Notes: generated by a model not told the origin, from the sequence alone. A DNA stretch of 64,000 bases from Bosea sp. BIWAKO-01 (GCF_001748145.1 NZ_BCQA01000001.1:3002501-3066500); one strand, 5' to 3'. Positions 29,495 through 38,631 are shown, counted from the first letter of the stretch. A program made the numbers and translations.

Positions 29495-30526
29495 TCACCG
29501 GAACGGTGGCGAATAGAGCAGGCCGCCCTTGTTCCAGAGCTGGTTGGGGCCACGACTCAGGCCAAGAGCGGTCTTCTCGCCCAGGCTGCGCTCGAAGATT
29601 TCGCCGTAATTGCCGTTCTGCTTGATGATGTTATAGGCCCATTTGTTATCGAGATTCAGCATCTTGCCGAGGTCGCCATTGACGCCCAGCATGCGCTGGA
29701 TCTCCGGATCCTTGCTCTTCAGCTGCTCATCGACATTGGCCTGGGTGATGCCGTATTCCTCAGCCGCGATCAGCGTATTGACCGACCAGGAGACGATGTC
29801 CTTCCAGTTGCTGTCGTTCTGGCGAACGACGGGCGCGAGCGGCTCCTTCGAGATTGTTTCGGGCAGGATGACGAACTGCTTGGGGTCATTCGCAACGGCG
29901 CGGACCGAGGCAAGGTCGGAGCGGTCGGTGGTGATGACGTCGCAGCGGCCCGAGAAGAAGGCGTTGCGCCACTCATTGTTGTCCTCGAAGACGACGGCCT
30001 CGTACTTGATATTGCGCGGTTTGAAATAGTCCTCGAGATTCTGGAGGGTCGTCGTGCCGGGCAGCAGGCAGATCGCTGCCTGTGAAAGCTCTGATGCGCT
30101 CTTCACGCCGAGCTTGGTCGAGACCATCAACCCCTGGCCGTCATAGAAAACGATCGGCGCGAAATCGAGCCCGAGCGAGTTGTCGCGCGAGAAGGTCATG
30201 GTCGTCTGGCGCGACAATACGTCGATCTCGCCGGATTGCAGAGCCTGGAAGCGGATATTGGTGTTGAGCGGGACGAATTCGACCTTATCGGGCGCGCCGA
30301 ACACAGCAGACGACACTGCCCGGCAAACATCCGTATCGAAACCCTGACGCACGCCCTTGTCGTCAGCATAGGAGTAGCCGGCGGAACTTGGCGAGACACC
30401 GCACAGGACCTTGCCACGCTTCTTCACGGCATCGAGCGTCGCCTGTGCCGAGGCCGGACCCGCAAATACAGCGAGTGCGGCGGCGGCGATCCCGAGCGCA
30501 GCAATTTTTTTGATCATTTTCGGCAT
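29495..30526 (-). CDS. aapJ: General L-amino-acid binding protein AapJ
   Basis: The 343-residue precursor has a signal peptide (1-27, ending PASAQ) and a family 3 solute-binding domain. Landmarks are KRGKVLCGVSPSSAGYSY at the start, DTDVCRAVSSAVFG and DFAPIVFYDGQGLMV, all characteristic of AapJ/BztA rather than single-amino-acid binders. Two cysteines (CGVS and DVCR) and a later pair could form disulfides. It captures a broad range of L-amino acids in the periplasm for AapQ/AapM. The ATG at 30526 has GGGGAG seven bases upstream. It heads the operon aapJ-aapQ-aapM-(PuuB-like) and is divergent from an amidohydrolase gene. Confidence 0.95.
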   Translation of the reverse strand: MPKMIKKIAALGIAAAALAVFAGPASAQATLDAVKKRGKVLCGVSPSSAGYSYADDKGVRQGFDTDVCRAVSSAVFGAPDKVEFVPLNTNIRFQALQSGEIDVLSRQTTMTFSRDNSLGLDFAPIVFYDGQGLMVSTKLGVKSASELSQAAICLLPGTTTLQNLEDYFKPRNIKYEAVVFEDNNEWRNAFFSGRCDVITTDRSDLASVRAVANDPKQFVILPETISKEPLAPVVRQNDSNWKDIVSWSVNTLIAAEEYGITQANVDEQLKSKDPEIQRMLGVNGDLGKMLNLDNKWAYNIIKQNGNYGEIFERSLGEKTALGLSRGPNQLWNKGGLLYSPPFR

Positions 30527-30827
30527 TGTTCACTCCCCTAGGCCCGCCTTTTTTCCGGCGTGTAGTAACGAGCCTATTTGTGCTCGAAAACAACTTCAAG
30601 TGTCCTGACCAGCAGGTCGTCATGCGGTGGGGCCCGGTTCCCAAGGCTGCCATCGGAGTGCTGCAATCGCAGGGTGTGCGTCAGGCAGCGGTGAAGGACG
30701 CCATCCCGGAACATGCGAGAGCAAGGGACCGCGGTGGCTTTCGTGAATCCGCAGTAAGTTGATGCGTTTTTTTGCAAGGCACGGCGCAGAATGCCGTTCC
30801 GCGACAAATACGAGGGGGGATCACAGG
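30527..30827. promoter_or_regulatory. Divergent region between aapJ and the amidohydrolase gene
   Basis: This 301-base stretch lies between two divergent start codons and must contain both promoters. It includes a T-rich run (30770-30777) about 50 bases before the amidohydrolase start and a pyrimidine-rich stretch next to aapJ. I see no coding sequence, no strong palindrome and no assignable -35/-10 or sigma54 -24/-12 pair. Confidence 0.4.
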
Positions 30828-32318
30828 ATGAATGACGCCAAGGGTCAGGTCGGCAAGAGGCAGGTCGGGACGACGGTTATCCGGAACTGCGACTGGATCG
30901 TCGCATGGGACGCTTCCACATCCTCCCATGTCTATCTGGAGAATGCGGACTTCGCCTTTGCCGGCAATGAGATCACCCATGTCGGGCCGGGCTATCTCGG
31001 ATCGGCGGATGCCGAGCATGACGGCCGCGGCGTGATGCTTATGCCCGGCTTCGTCGACATCCACAGCCATACCGGCCATGAGCCGGGTTGGAAGGGTATG
31101 CTCGAGGAATTGGGGAGCAGGCGCCTCGGCCAAAGCTCGCTCTACGAGTTCATGCCGGTCTTCAACATCGGTCCGAAATATGCCCGTCATGCCTGCCGGG
31201 TGGCGACATCGGAACTGCTGCGGAGCGGCGTGACCACGATCTGCGATCTCGCTGCGCCCCGCGAAGACTGGGTCGGCGACTACGAGACCACCGGTATTCG
31301 CGCCGTTCTCTGGGCGATGCATCGCTCCGGGGCCTGGCGGACGCGAAATGGCCACTCCGTCGAGTATGATCTGGATACGGAGCGCGGGGACAGGCTGCTG
31401 CTCGAGGCCATCAAGGTGGCCGACGAAGCGAACAAGCACCCGAGCGGGCTGATCAGCGGATATTTCGGCCCCGCGCAGATCGATACCTGTACCGAGGGGC
31501 AGATCCTCGGCGCTCTCGAGGCCGCCCGCGAGCGCGGCCAGCCGATCCAGATTCATGCCGCGCAGAGCATTGTGGAATTCCAGGAGATCGTGCGCCGCAC
31601 CGGCTGCACGCCGATCGAGTGGCTCGACAAGATCGGTGCGCTTGGTCCCGACACGGTGATCGGGCACTGCATCTTCCTCAACGACCATCCATGGCTGCAT
31701 TGGCCGCAGGGCAACGACTTCGAGCGGCTTGTGCGGAGCGGTGCGCAGGTCGCCCATTGTCCTGTCGTGTTCGCTCGGCGGGGCATCGCGCTGAATACGC
31801 TCGCCCGCTATGTCGATGCGGGAGTTCCGGTCGGCATCGGCACAGACAGCTTTCCGCACAACATGCTGGATGAGTTGCGCATGGCTTGCTACGCCGGCCG
31901 CATCGTCGCGGGGAGCTTCACCGCAGCGCCGACGTCCTATGCCTTCAGTGCCGCCACCAATGTCGGAGCCGACATCATTCGCAGGCCCGATCTAGGCCGC
32001 CTGGCCAAAGGCTGCAAGGCCGATTTCTCGATCGTCGACATGTCGAACCCGTACATGCAGCCTGACTACGACCCGATCCGCAGCATCGTCTATTCCGCGA
32101 ATGACCGGGCAATCCGGGACGTTTACGTGGATGGGCGACAGGTCGTCGCCAACGGGCAGGTGCTCCACTTCGATATCGGAAACGATATCGAGATGCTGCG
32201 CCAGGGGCAGCGGGACGTGATCAAGACGGCGAGCGAGCGGGATTGGGCCGGACGGGAAATCGAGGAGCTGACGCCGCGCGTCTATAAGATCAAGCATCCG
32301 GATCGCACGGGCGGCTAG
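30828..32318 (+). CDS. Amidohydrolase-superfamily deaminase/chlorohydrolase-like
   Basis: The 496-residue protein is an amidohydrolase of the TRZ/ATZ (COG0402) kind. The metal ligands are visible: HSH in GFVDIHSHTGHE (His79 and His81), a third His in QIHAAQS, one in VIGHCIFLNDH and the Asp in GIGTDSFPHN. A small beta domain wraps both ends (NCDWIVAWDAS at the start and FSIVDMSNPYMQP near the end). Relatives remove amino groups or chlorine from heterocyclic or guanidine-like compounds in the cytosol. The substrate is not readable. The ATG at 30828 has GAGGGGGGA upstream. It is divergent from aapJ, which hints at use of an imported nitrogen compound. Confidence 0.85.
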   Translation: MNDAKGQVGKRQVGTTVIRNCDWIVAWDASTSSHVYLENADFAFAGNEITHVGPGYLGSADAEHDGRGVMLMPGFVDIHSHTGHEPGWKGMLEELGSRRLGQSSLYEFMPVFNIGPKYARHACRVATSELLRSGVTTICDLAAPREDWVGDYETTGIRAVLWAMHRSGAWRTRNGHSVEYDLDTERGDRLLLEAIKVADEANKHPSGLISGYFGPAQIDTCTEGQILGALEAARERGQPIQIHAAQSIVEFQEIVRRTGCTPIEWLDKIGALGPDTVIGHCIFLNDHPWLHWPQGNDFERLVRSGAQVAHCPVVFARRGIALNTLARYVDAGVPVGIGTDSFPHNMLDELRMACYAGRIVAGSFTAAPTSYAFSAATNVGADIIRRPDLGRLAKGCKADFSIVDMSNPYMQPDYDPIRSIVYSANDRAIRDVYVDGRQVVANGQVLHFDIGNDIEMLRQGQRDVIKTASERDWAGREIEELTPRVYKIKHPDRTGG

Positions 32319-32665
32319 TCTCCCAGGCGTTGGCGGGTGTTTTGGAGCTGACGCCGTCCGCCGGCTCGCGTGCGAATGACAATCCGGTCAGGCTGCCGAG
32401 ACGTGATCAAGGGGCGGTGGGCGGCGCCGATGGTACGGCGTTGCAGATGACGGCTCCTCTCGCGGCAAATGCGGTCCGGCGCGAAATGCAAGGAGGGGAC
32501 GGCGACCCTGTCGCCATCCCCGGCAGGCAGCGAGTTCGGTTGCGGGCCGATATCGGTCAATCGGTCTTGCCGCACCCGCGGCGCGGCTATGCTGCGGCTG
32601 AGTGATTGAGGTAACATCGAGCGCTTCAAGCCGACTGGCGATGTTGGTTGGAAGGAGAGACGGTT
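32319..32665. other. Gene-free gap before the binding-protein gene
   Basis: I find no convincing gene in these 347 bases. Short dyads occur, including GGCGAC/GTCGCC near 32500 and the palindrome CCGATATCGG near 32550. The right end should carry the promoter of the binding-protein/cyclase pair. Open frames on either strand lack recognisable motifs. Confidence 0.4.
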
Positions 32666-33688
32666 TTGCGTTTCATGCCCTCCGCCTTTGCCGAAGCCGC
32701 TGGCCGAATGAGGCGGCGCGATTTCATCGCGCTCGCCGGTGCCGCGATGGCCTGGGACGTCCCGGCTCGCGCGCAACAGCCGGCTCTGCCGGTCATCGGG
32801 TATCTCGGTTCCGAATCCCCGGGGCCCTATGCCAGCCGCCTCCGGGCCTTTCGTGAGGGCCTGGCAGAGGCCGGATTTGTCGAGGGGCGCAATCTCGCGA
32901 TCGAGTATCGGTGGGCGGAGGGCCAGTATCGCCAACTGCCCGCCCTCGCGATGGATCTCGTCAATCGTCAGGTGACGGTGATCGTGGCGCCTGGCGGTGC
33001 CGAGGTCGCGCTCGCGGCAAAATCGGCGACGGCGACGATTCCGATCGTCTTCGAAATGGGGGGAGACCCCATTGCGCTGGGCGTCGTGGACAGCCTGTCC
33101 CGGCCGGGAGGCAATCTCACAGGGGTATCGAGCCTCAGCGTGGAGGTCTCACGCAAGCGGCTGGAGTTCATGCATGAATTGCTGCCTGCCGCCAGGAGCT
33201 TTGCTGTTGCCGTCAACCCGACAAGCCCGACCTCGAACTCGCAAATGAGGAATCTCCAGGCGGCGGCGGACAGCTTCGGACTGCAGCTTCATGTCCTGAG
33301 AGCCAGTGCCGAACAGGAGTTCGACGGCATGTTCAAGGCTGTGCCTCAGATGCAGGCGGGTGGGCTCGTCTTCACCTCCGATCCCTATTTTGCCTATCGC
33401 AGTCAGCGGCTTGCCGCCCTCGCAGCCGAGCATGCGGTACCGGCGGTGAGCCAATCACGCGATTTTCCGATCGCCGGCGGGTTGATGAGCTACGGAGGTG
33501 ATTTCGAGCAATCGCACCGGCACGCCGGCAATTATGCCGGTCGTATCATCAAGGGCGAGAAGCCCTCCGATCTGCCGGTCCAGCGCGTCACCAAGGTCGA
33601 GATGTTCATCAACCTGAAGGCCGCGGGCGCGCTGAAACTATCCTTCCCGCCTTCGCTGCTGAGCAGCGCCGACGGGGTGATCGAATGA
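32666..33688 (+). CDS. ABC_sub_bind-type periplasmic binding protein (TrpX-like)
   Basis: The 340-residue precursor has a twin-arginine-like signal (MRRRDFIALAG, with an RAQQ cleavage area). A two-lobed ABC_sub_bind domain follows: VIGYLGSESPGPYASRLRAF, then FVEGRNLAIEYRWAEGQY, PIVFEMGGDPIALGVV, SRPGGNLTGVS and RIIKGEKPSDLPVQ, all hallmarks of this family. It binds a small molecule in the periplasm. I chose TTG at 32666, five bases after GGAGAG; ATG at 32675 is the alternative with a worse spacing. No permease or ATPase gene is nearby. Instead, 33 bases downstream begins a membrane nucleotide cyclase with an extracytoplasmic sensor domain, so it may act as a receptor subunit rather than an importer part. 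Confidence 0.85.
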   Translation: MRFMPSAFAEAAGRMRRRDFIALAGAAMAWDVPARAQQPALPVIGYLGSESPGPYASRLRAFREGLAEAGFVEGRNLAIEYRWAEGQYRQLPALAMDLVNRQVTVIVAPGGAEVALAAKSATATIPIVFEMGGDPIALGVVDSLSRPGGNLTGVSSLSVEVSRKRLEFMHELLPAARSFAVAVNPTSPTSNSQMRNLQAAADSFGLQLHVLRASAEQEFDGMFKAVPQMQAGGLVFTSDPYFAYRSQRLAALAAEHAVPAVSQSRDFPIAGGLMSYGGDFEQSHRHAGNYAGRIIKGEKPSDLPVQRVTKVEMFINLKAAGALKLSFPPSLLSSADGVIE

Positions 33689-33721
33689 CCCGGCCGGTGA
33701 GCCGGCGCGCGAGCTAGCACG

Positions 33722-35458
33722 GTGCCATATTCGCCCGACGCCCCACGAACCTCGCTGTTCAAGAAGTATTTTCTCGCCCTGTTCGCGGCGGTAGCCCTCC
33801 CTCTTCTGATTGCCGGTGGGAGCGAAGCCTGGTTCGGCTATCACGACCAGCGCGCGAGGCTGAACGACCTGCTCGATGCAGAAGCCCGAGGGGCGGCGGC
33901 GAAGATCCAGGATTTCATGGAAGGGATCCGCGATCAGCTTGGATGGATGGTGCAATTGCCGTGGTCGGAGGCGACCGACGAGCGGCGTAGGCTCGACGCG
34001 TTGCGCCTGTTGCGCCAGGTCCCCGCCGTGGTCAGCCTCAGCCTCATCGATGCGGCCGGTCGGGAGCGTCTGTTCGTGTCGCGGATCGGCCTGAACAGAG
34101 TTGAGAGCGGCGAGGACCACTCGGCGAATCCGGCGGTGGCGGGAGCCCGCTCGGGGCGGGTCTGGTTTGGGCCCGTGACGTTCTATGGCGGCTCGGAGCC
34201 ATTCATGACGGTCTCTGTCGCCGGTAATCGCTCGGCGGTGGGAGTGGCGGTCGCGGAGGTCAATCTCAAGTTCATCTGGGATGTGATCTCGGCGATAAGG
34301 GTGGGGCGAACCGGCGAGGCGTTCGTGCTCGACCAGCCGGGGCGCCTTGTCGCCCATCCCGATATCAGCCTGGTGCTGCGTGCCGACGAAGCCGCAACGC
34401 AACCGCTTCAGGCCTTGCGGGCTGCCATGCTGGCGCGCCCCGGCCAGGCGATCACCGGGCAGGATATCGCGCGAAACACGGTGCTGGCCGCCATGGCACC
34501 GATCCCCGGTGTCGATTGGAGCGTCATCGTCAAGCAGCCCGTCACTGAGGCATTCCGCCGGATCAATGCCGCACTTTGGCGCACCGGGGTGCTGCTCATT
34601 GCCGGAACGGCCCTTGCGGCGGTGCTTGCCTATTGGCTGACGCAGCGCATGGTCGGGCCGATACGTCTCCTGGAGGAGGGCGTCGCGCAGATCGGCGCAG
34701 GGCAGTTCGATCACCGGATCAGCCTCGGCACGGGCGACGAGTTCGAACGGCTGGCCACCCGGTTCAATGAGATGGCCGGTGAATTGGCGGTGTCCCAGGA
34801 ACGCTCTGAACGCATCAGCCGTCTCCGGCGCTTTCTCGCGCCGCAAGTGGCCGAACTCGTCGACCGTACGGGGGATGACAGCGTGCTCGACGGACGACGC
34901 GTCGAGGTCGTCGTGGTCTTCTGCGATTTGCGCGGTTTCACCGCTTTCTCGGCACAGGCTGAGCCCGAAACCGTGATGGGCGTGCTCGGCGAGTACTACG
35001 GCGCCATCGAAGCGGTGGTCAGCGCGCATGGGGCGACGCTGATGGGCTTTTCCGGGGACGGAGCAATGGTCCTGGTCAACGCGCCGGTTTCCTGCCCTGA
35101 TCCGGCCCTGCGCGCCGTCACCATGGCGAGCGACATGCAGATGAGCGTGCAGAAACTTCTGGTCGGATGGCGCACCCAAGGTCACCAGCTTGGCTTTGGC
35201 GTCGGGCTGGCCATGGGCCCGGCCACGGTCGGGCGGATCGGCTCGGAAGGCCGCCTCGATTACGCTGCGATCGGCAACGTCACCAACCTGGCATCGCGCC
35301 TATGCGCGAGCGCCCGGGATTCCGAGATCCTGATCGATCGCGTCGCGGCCCGCGCGGTTGGCTCGAGCGTGCCGCTGGCTGAGTTGGATCCGCGGAGTCT
35401 GAAGGGGTTCGACCGACCCGTTCCCGTCTTCGCCGTCGTCTTCGGCATCGGACATTAG
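33722..35458 (+). CDS. Membrane class III nucleotide cyclase with Cache-like sensor and HAMP
   Basis: The 578-residue protein starts at GTG 33722. Membrane helices lie at about 16-34 and 285-306 and enclose an extracytoplasmic Cache-like domain (40-283, with VWFGPVTFYGGSEPFMTVS and GEAFVLDQPGRLVAHPD). A HAMP linker (306-360) and a class III catalytic domain (390-575) follow. Metal-binding Asp residues are D402 in FCDLRGFTAFS and D446 in FSGDGAMVL. The adenine-selecting Lys expected two residues before the Gly-Asp turn is Gly here. The later DYAAIGNVTNLASRL keeps the Asp and the Asn/Arg pair. It should make cAMP, possibly cGMP, on an outside signal. The gene is probably co-transcribed with the binding-protein gene. 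Its stop codon lies inside a perfect palindrome. Confidence 0.88.
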   Translation: MPYSPDAPRTSLFKKYFLALFAAVALPLLIAGGSEAWFGYHDQRARLNDLLDAEARGAAAKIQDFMEGIRDQLGWMVQLPWSEATDERRRLDALRLLRQVPAVVSLSLIDAAGRERLFVSRIGLNRVESGEDHSANPAVAGARSGRVWFGPVTFYGGSEPFMTVSVAGNRSAVGVAVAEVNLKFIWDVISAIRVGRTGEAFVLDQPGRLVAHPDISLVLRADEAATQPLQALRAAMLARPGQAITGQDIARNTVLAAMAPIPGVDWSVIVKQPVTEAFRRINAALWRTGVLLIAGTALAAVLAYWLTQRMVGPIRLLEEGVAQIGAGQFDHRISLGTGDEFERLATRFNEMAGELAVSQERSERISRLRRFLAPQVAELVDRTGDDSVLDGRRVEVVVVFCDLRGFTAFSAQAEPETVMGVLGEYYGAIEAVVSAHGATLMGFSGDGAMVLVNAPVSCPDPALRAVTMASDMQMSVQKLLVGWRTQGHQLGFGVGLAMGPATVGRIGSEGRLDYAAIGNVTNLASRLCASARDSEILIDRVAARAVGSSVPLAELDPRSLKGFDRPVPVFAVVFGIGH

Positions 35459-35553
35459 ATCATCGGACCGGATATCGTATCCGGTCCGATGATCTAACCC
35501 TCTGTGATTGAATCGATTTTCACGAAAACCGCAATCCACTTTTCGGGCCGACG
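35455..35553 (+). repeat. Extragenic palindrome, copy A (full)
   Basis: Positions 35455-35474 pair perfectly with 35478-35497 (20-bp arms, 3-nt loop), starting at the cyclase stop codon. After 21 bases comes a conserved core, CGAAAACCGCAATCCA at 35523-35538, flanked by TTTCGGGCCGA. The same two-part element recurs at 45950-46002 (partial) and 51181-51277 (reverse orientation). The palindrome probably also ends the cyclase mRNA and that of the convergent lipoprotein gene. Confidence 0.75.
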
Positions 35554-35624
35554 CTTTAGGTGCCGAGCCGCCGCTCGTGGAGCAGATTAGCTCGTGATGG
35601 CGCGCCGGCGACGATGGCCCGCGG

Positions 35625-35909
35625 TCAGGGGCAAACATATCCGGTTGGGTCCGGGACGCAGCGCGCGCCCGTGGGCAGTATCAATGCGCCGCGTGGATCT
35701 CGCCGGACATAATCGCCGTTGGGCAGCTGGAAGCCGCCGCTTTGGTCGGGTGTCACGCGAGTGCCGTCAGGCAGGACGAAGTCGCTGCCCGCCCTCATGA
35801 TGCGCTTCTCTGGCGTGGTGTCCGGCACGATAACCTGACGCACTGGCGTCGGGCTGCATGCTGTGAGTGCGGTGACGCAGAGCAGCGTCGCAAATGGCGT
35901 CCTGATCAT
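35625..35909 (-). CDS. Small lipoprotein of unknown function
   Basis: The 94-residue precursor has a lipoprotein signal peptide (MIRTPFATLLCVTALTACSP) with lipobox LTAC and Cys at about residue 18. The mature part contains two similar short strands, SDFVLPDGTRVTPDQSGGF and LPNGDYVRRDPRGALILPTG, which look like tandem beta-hairpin units of about 18 residues. The C-terminus GARCVPDPTGYVCP has two cysteines likely to form a disulfide. I do not recognise the family. The ATG at 35909 is chosen because it starts the signal peptide. The gene is convergent with the cyclase and separated from it by repeat A. Confidence 0.7.
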   Translation of the reverse strand: MIRTPFATLLCVTALTACSPTPVRQVIVPDTTPEKRIMRAGSDFVLPDGTRVTPDQSGGFQLPNGDYVRRDPRGALILPTGARCVPDPTGYVCP

Positions 35910-36125
35910 GAGGCATTGTTGCCGGAGGACGGAAGCGAGCGCAAGGCGGATGCTGACGCATTGCTGCCGACGAAATCCGAGGCTGTTGTGATCGTCCAGC
36001 TTCACTGCACTTCAATCATGGGCTGAGGCAGGCAATGTTCGGCGCGCACGAGCCCGGCCCCGGAGAGCCTGGCACAGAGCGCCGAGTTGGCAGGGGCATT
36101 GGCATCAACGAGGACGTCAGGCGGT

Positions 36126-36160
36126 GGCGCGAAGAAGGTACGGGGTGCCGTCTTCGCGCC
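36126..36160 (-). terminator. Hairpin after the LivK-like gene
   Basis: GGCGCGAAGA (36126-36135) pairs perfectly with TCTTCGCGCC (36151-36160), and the inside adds GGTAC/GTGCC pairing, giving a stem of about 15 bp with a short loop. It starts 13 bases past the stop of the minus-strand binding-protein gene. No T-run follows on that strand. Confidence 0.6.
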
Positions 36161-36172
36161 CGAACCTGCTCG

Positions 36173-37285
36173 TTACTCCACGGCGACGATCTTGCCAGCG
36201 TCCCATTTGAACATCGAGAACGCCGGCGAGCTGAGATCGCCATTCTTGTCATAGGCCAGCTTGCCGATGGCGGTGGTGATGGGCCCTCCGGACTTCAGCG
36301 CTGTCGCAACTGCGGCCGCATTGGTGGCCTTGCCGGCTTTCTCGATGCCGGCCTTCAGCACTTCGACCGCGGCATAGGCATTGAGCGTGAAGGCTTCCGG
36401 CGGGATACCCTTGTCCTTGAGAACCTTGACCGCTTCCGCGGAGTCGGGGTTCTTCAGCACGTCTGTCGCGTTGGTGAAGAGTGCGCCTGCCGCCGTCTCA
36501 TTGGCGATCGCCCAGAACTCCGTATTGGAAAGCCCCTCGCCGCCGATGATGGTGGCCTTGAGACCGGCGTCGCGAAGCTGCCGGGCGAGGAGGCCACCTT
36601 CCGGATGGTAGCCGCCGAAATAGATCAGGTCGATATTGCCGGCCTTGAGACGGGTGATGACGGCGGAGAGATCCTTCTCGCCCGGTGTCAACGACAGGTA
36701 GAGCGCCTCGTTCAGGCCACCGGCATTGATCACCTTCTTGAAGGCATCCGCGAGGCCTTTGCCGTATGTGCCCTTGTCATGGATGACCGCAATCCGCTTG
36801 TCCCTGAGATTCTTCAGGACATAGTTGGCGGCGACCTCGGCCTGCTGATCATCGCGGCCGCATGTCCGCAGAACATTGGTCAGCCCGCGGGTGGTGAGCG
36901 ACGGCGCCGTGGCGGTCGGCGTGACCATCAGCACACCATTCTCGGCAAAGACATCGGACGCGGGAATGGCGACGCCAGACGTCACCGGCCCGACAACGAA
37001 GCGCACCTTGTCCCCGACCAGCAGATTGGCGGCCGAAACCCCCTGCTTGGGATCACCGGCGTCATCGGCAAGCTTGAGCACCAGCTTCTCGCCGAGCACG
37101 CCGCCCTTCTTGTTGATGGCGTCGATCGCCGCCTCCGCGCCGTTTCGCACCTGGTCGCCATAGGCTGCGACCGGACCCGTCAGCGGCGCGATGAGGCCGA
37201 TGACGATATCGGCCCGTGCCGCCGGCGCCGAGGCGAGCAGCGTGGCAGCAAACGCCGCACTGACGAAGAACTTGAACTTGCTCAT
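36173..37285 (-). CDS. Branched-chain amino-acid binding protein, LivK-like
   Basis: The 370-residue precursor has a signal peptide (1-24, ending AARAD) and a type I periplasmic-binding fold: [19 protein letters not shown], then [37 protein letters not shown] and [15 protein letters not shown]. These match LivK/LivJ proteins that feed the LivHMGF importer. The expected Cys pair is reduced to a lone Cys in RTCGRDDQQ. The ATG at 37285 follows GAGGAGAGG. No livHMGF gene is adjacent, so this binder is an orphan and may share a transporter encoded elsewhere. A strong hairpin follows the gene. Confidence 0.93.
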   Translation of the reverse strand: MSKFKFFVSAAFAATLLASAPAARADIVIGLIAPLTGPVAAYGDQVRNGAEAAIDAINKKGGVLGEKLVLKLADDAGDPKQGVSAANLLVGDKVRFVVGPVTSGVAIPASDVFAENGVLMVTPTATAPSLTTRGLTNVLRTCGRDDQQAEVAANYVLKNLRDKRIAVIHDKGTYGKGLADAFKKVINAGGLNEALYLSLTPGEKDLSAVITRLKAGNIDLIYFGGYHPEGGLLARQLRDAGLKATIIGGEGLSNTEFWAIANETAAGALFTNATDVLKNPDSAEAVKVLKDKGIPPEAFTLNAYAAVEVLKAGIEKAGKATNAAAVATALKSGGPITTAIGKLAYDKNGDLSSPAFSMFKWDAGKIVAVE

Positions 37286-37624
37286 CACAATCCTCTCCTC
37301 AACTGGCTCGCAGTTCCTGTCCTGGATGCGAGCCTTCGTGGTGAAGCGGTCGAATACCCAGCCACTGCGAGGGGACGCCAGGCAGGGGCGAAACGTGCAT
37401 AGAGATCGCTCGCGGGTTTTATAGGGCAGCACGCCCGCCCGCGGCACTGCGCCCGCCAGGTGGGGTGGGTGTCAAAATTGCCGGGTCGGCCGGGCAAGTG
37501 GCTCCCTTCCGGCTGTGGGCAGGTCCTGCGGCGCAAGCGACATGCCAGTCCATGCCGAATGCGGAGCAGCATGCTGCCGCGCCACGCAAAACTGCGTGGA
37601 TGTCATCGCTGCGGAGCTTGGGCC
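37286..37624. promoter_or_regulatory. Upstream region of the LivK-like gene
   Basis: These 339 bases separate two minus-strand genes and hold no gene I can support. A perfect 7-bp hairpin CCACGCA-AAAC-TGCGTGG lies at 37582-37599, 26 bases past the ispA stop, and probably marks the ispA 3' end. A 12-base palindrome GCAGCATGCTGC lies at 37566-37577. The rest should include the promoter of the binding-protein gene, which I cannot place exactly. Confidence 0.4.
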
Positions 37625-38560
37625 CTAGTTCTGCCGCGTCGCTGCGAACCGTGCCGCAGCCCGCAGCATCGCGGCCTCTTCGCCAAAACCCGACAGGGCC
37701 GCGACCGCCTCGTCGCAAAGCCGGTCGCGCTCGCTCTTGGCGCCGGCGAGACCGAGCGCGCTGATCAGGGTCGCCTTGCCCTTGTCCTGGTCCTTGGCCG
37801 TGGCCTTGCCCATCTGCTCCTGGCTCGCCTCGACGTCGAGGACGTCGTCGGCCACCTGGAAGGTGGCGCCGACTGCCCGGCCGTAGTGCCCAAGCGCGGC
37901 AAGGGCGGCTTCACCGGCTCCGCCGAGGCGCGCACCGATCTCGACGCTGGCTGCCAGCAGCGCCCCCGTCTTCATCGCCTGCAGCCGACGAATCTCGTTC
38001 TCGGCCAGTGCGTTCGAGTCCGGGTCGAAGCGTCCCTCCGCCGCGAGATCGAACATCTGGCCGCCGACCATGCCGCCGAGCCCGGACGCTCGGGCGAGGC
38101 AAAGTACCAGCGCCGCGCGGACCGCACCCGACTCGTGGGTGGCAGCGTCGGCAAGAACCTCGAAGGCGAGCGTCTGCAGCGCATCCCCGGCCAGGATCGC
38201 GGTTGCCTCGTCGAAGGCCTTGTGGACCGTCGGTCGTCCGCGGCGCAGATCGTCGTCATCCATCGAGGGCAGGTCGTCATGGACGAGCGAATAGCAATGC
38301 AGCAGCTCGACGGCCGCACCGGCACGCAAGGCCCGCGCTTCGTTGGCCCCGAAGAGCAATGCGGTCTCGACCGTCAGGAAGGGCCGCAGGCGCTTGCCGC
38401 CGCCGAGGGCGCCATGGCGCATCGCCGCGAGCAGCCGTTCGGGCCGCGCGATCTCGCCCGCCCCCGGAGCAGCCTGGAGCAGACCGTCGAGCAGGGCCTC
38501 GATCGCATCGGCTGTCTGTGAAAGACGGGCCGGAAGGGCGTCATCTGCGGCGGAACTCAT
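37625..38560 (-). CDS. ispA: Farnesyl diphosphate synthase
   Basis: The 311-residue protein is a short-chain trans-prenyltransferase that joins isopentenyl units to make C15 farnesyl diphosphate for quinones, undecaprenyl carriers and hopanoids. The first Asp-rich motif is HDDLPSMDDDDLRRGRPT (residues 94-111) and the second is FQVADDVLD (about 235-242). GGKRLRPFL binds diphosphate. The residues before the first motif (ELLHCYSLV) fit the farnesyl-length class. The ATG at 38560 fits the family start. Neither xseB nor dxs, its usual partners, is adjacent. It is divergent from mtgA. Confidence 0.93.
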   Translation of the reverse strand: MSSAADDALPARLSQTADAIEALLDGLLQAAPGAGEIARPERLLAAMRHGALGGGKRLRPFLTVETALLFGANEARALRAGAAVELLHCYSLVHDDLPSMDDDDLRRGRPTVHKAFDEATAILAGDALQTLAFEVLADAATHESGAVRAALVLCLARASGLGGMVGGQMFDLAAEGRFDPDSNALAENEIRRLQAMKTGALLAASVEIGARLGGAGEAALAALGHYGRAVGATFQVADDVLDVEASQEQMGKATAKDQDKGKATLISALGLAGAKSERDRLCDEAVAALSGFGEEAAMLRAAARFAATRQN

Positions 38561-38631
38561 GCGCTGATCTCGCGTTCGCAACGGTGGCGGGGGCTTGCCG
38601 GATGGGGGCGGGATCGTCAAGTTGCGGGGGC

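Noticed and set aside
32315..32935. A 206-codon minus-strand frame over the gap before the binding-protein gene.
   Set aside because: It overlaps the supported binding-protein start and has no recognisable motif or ribosome site.
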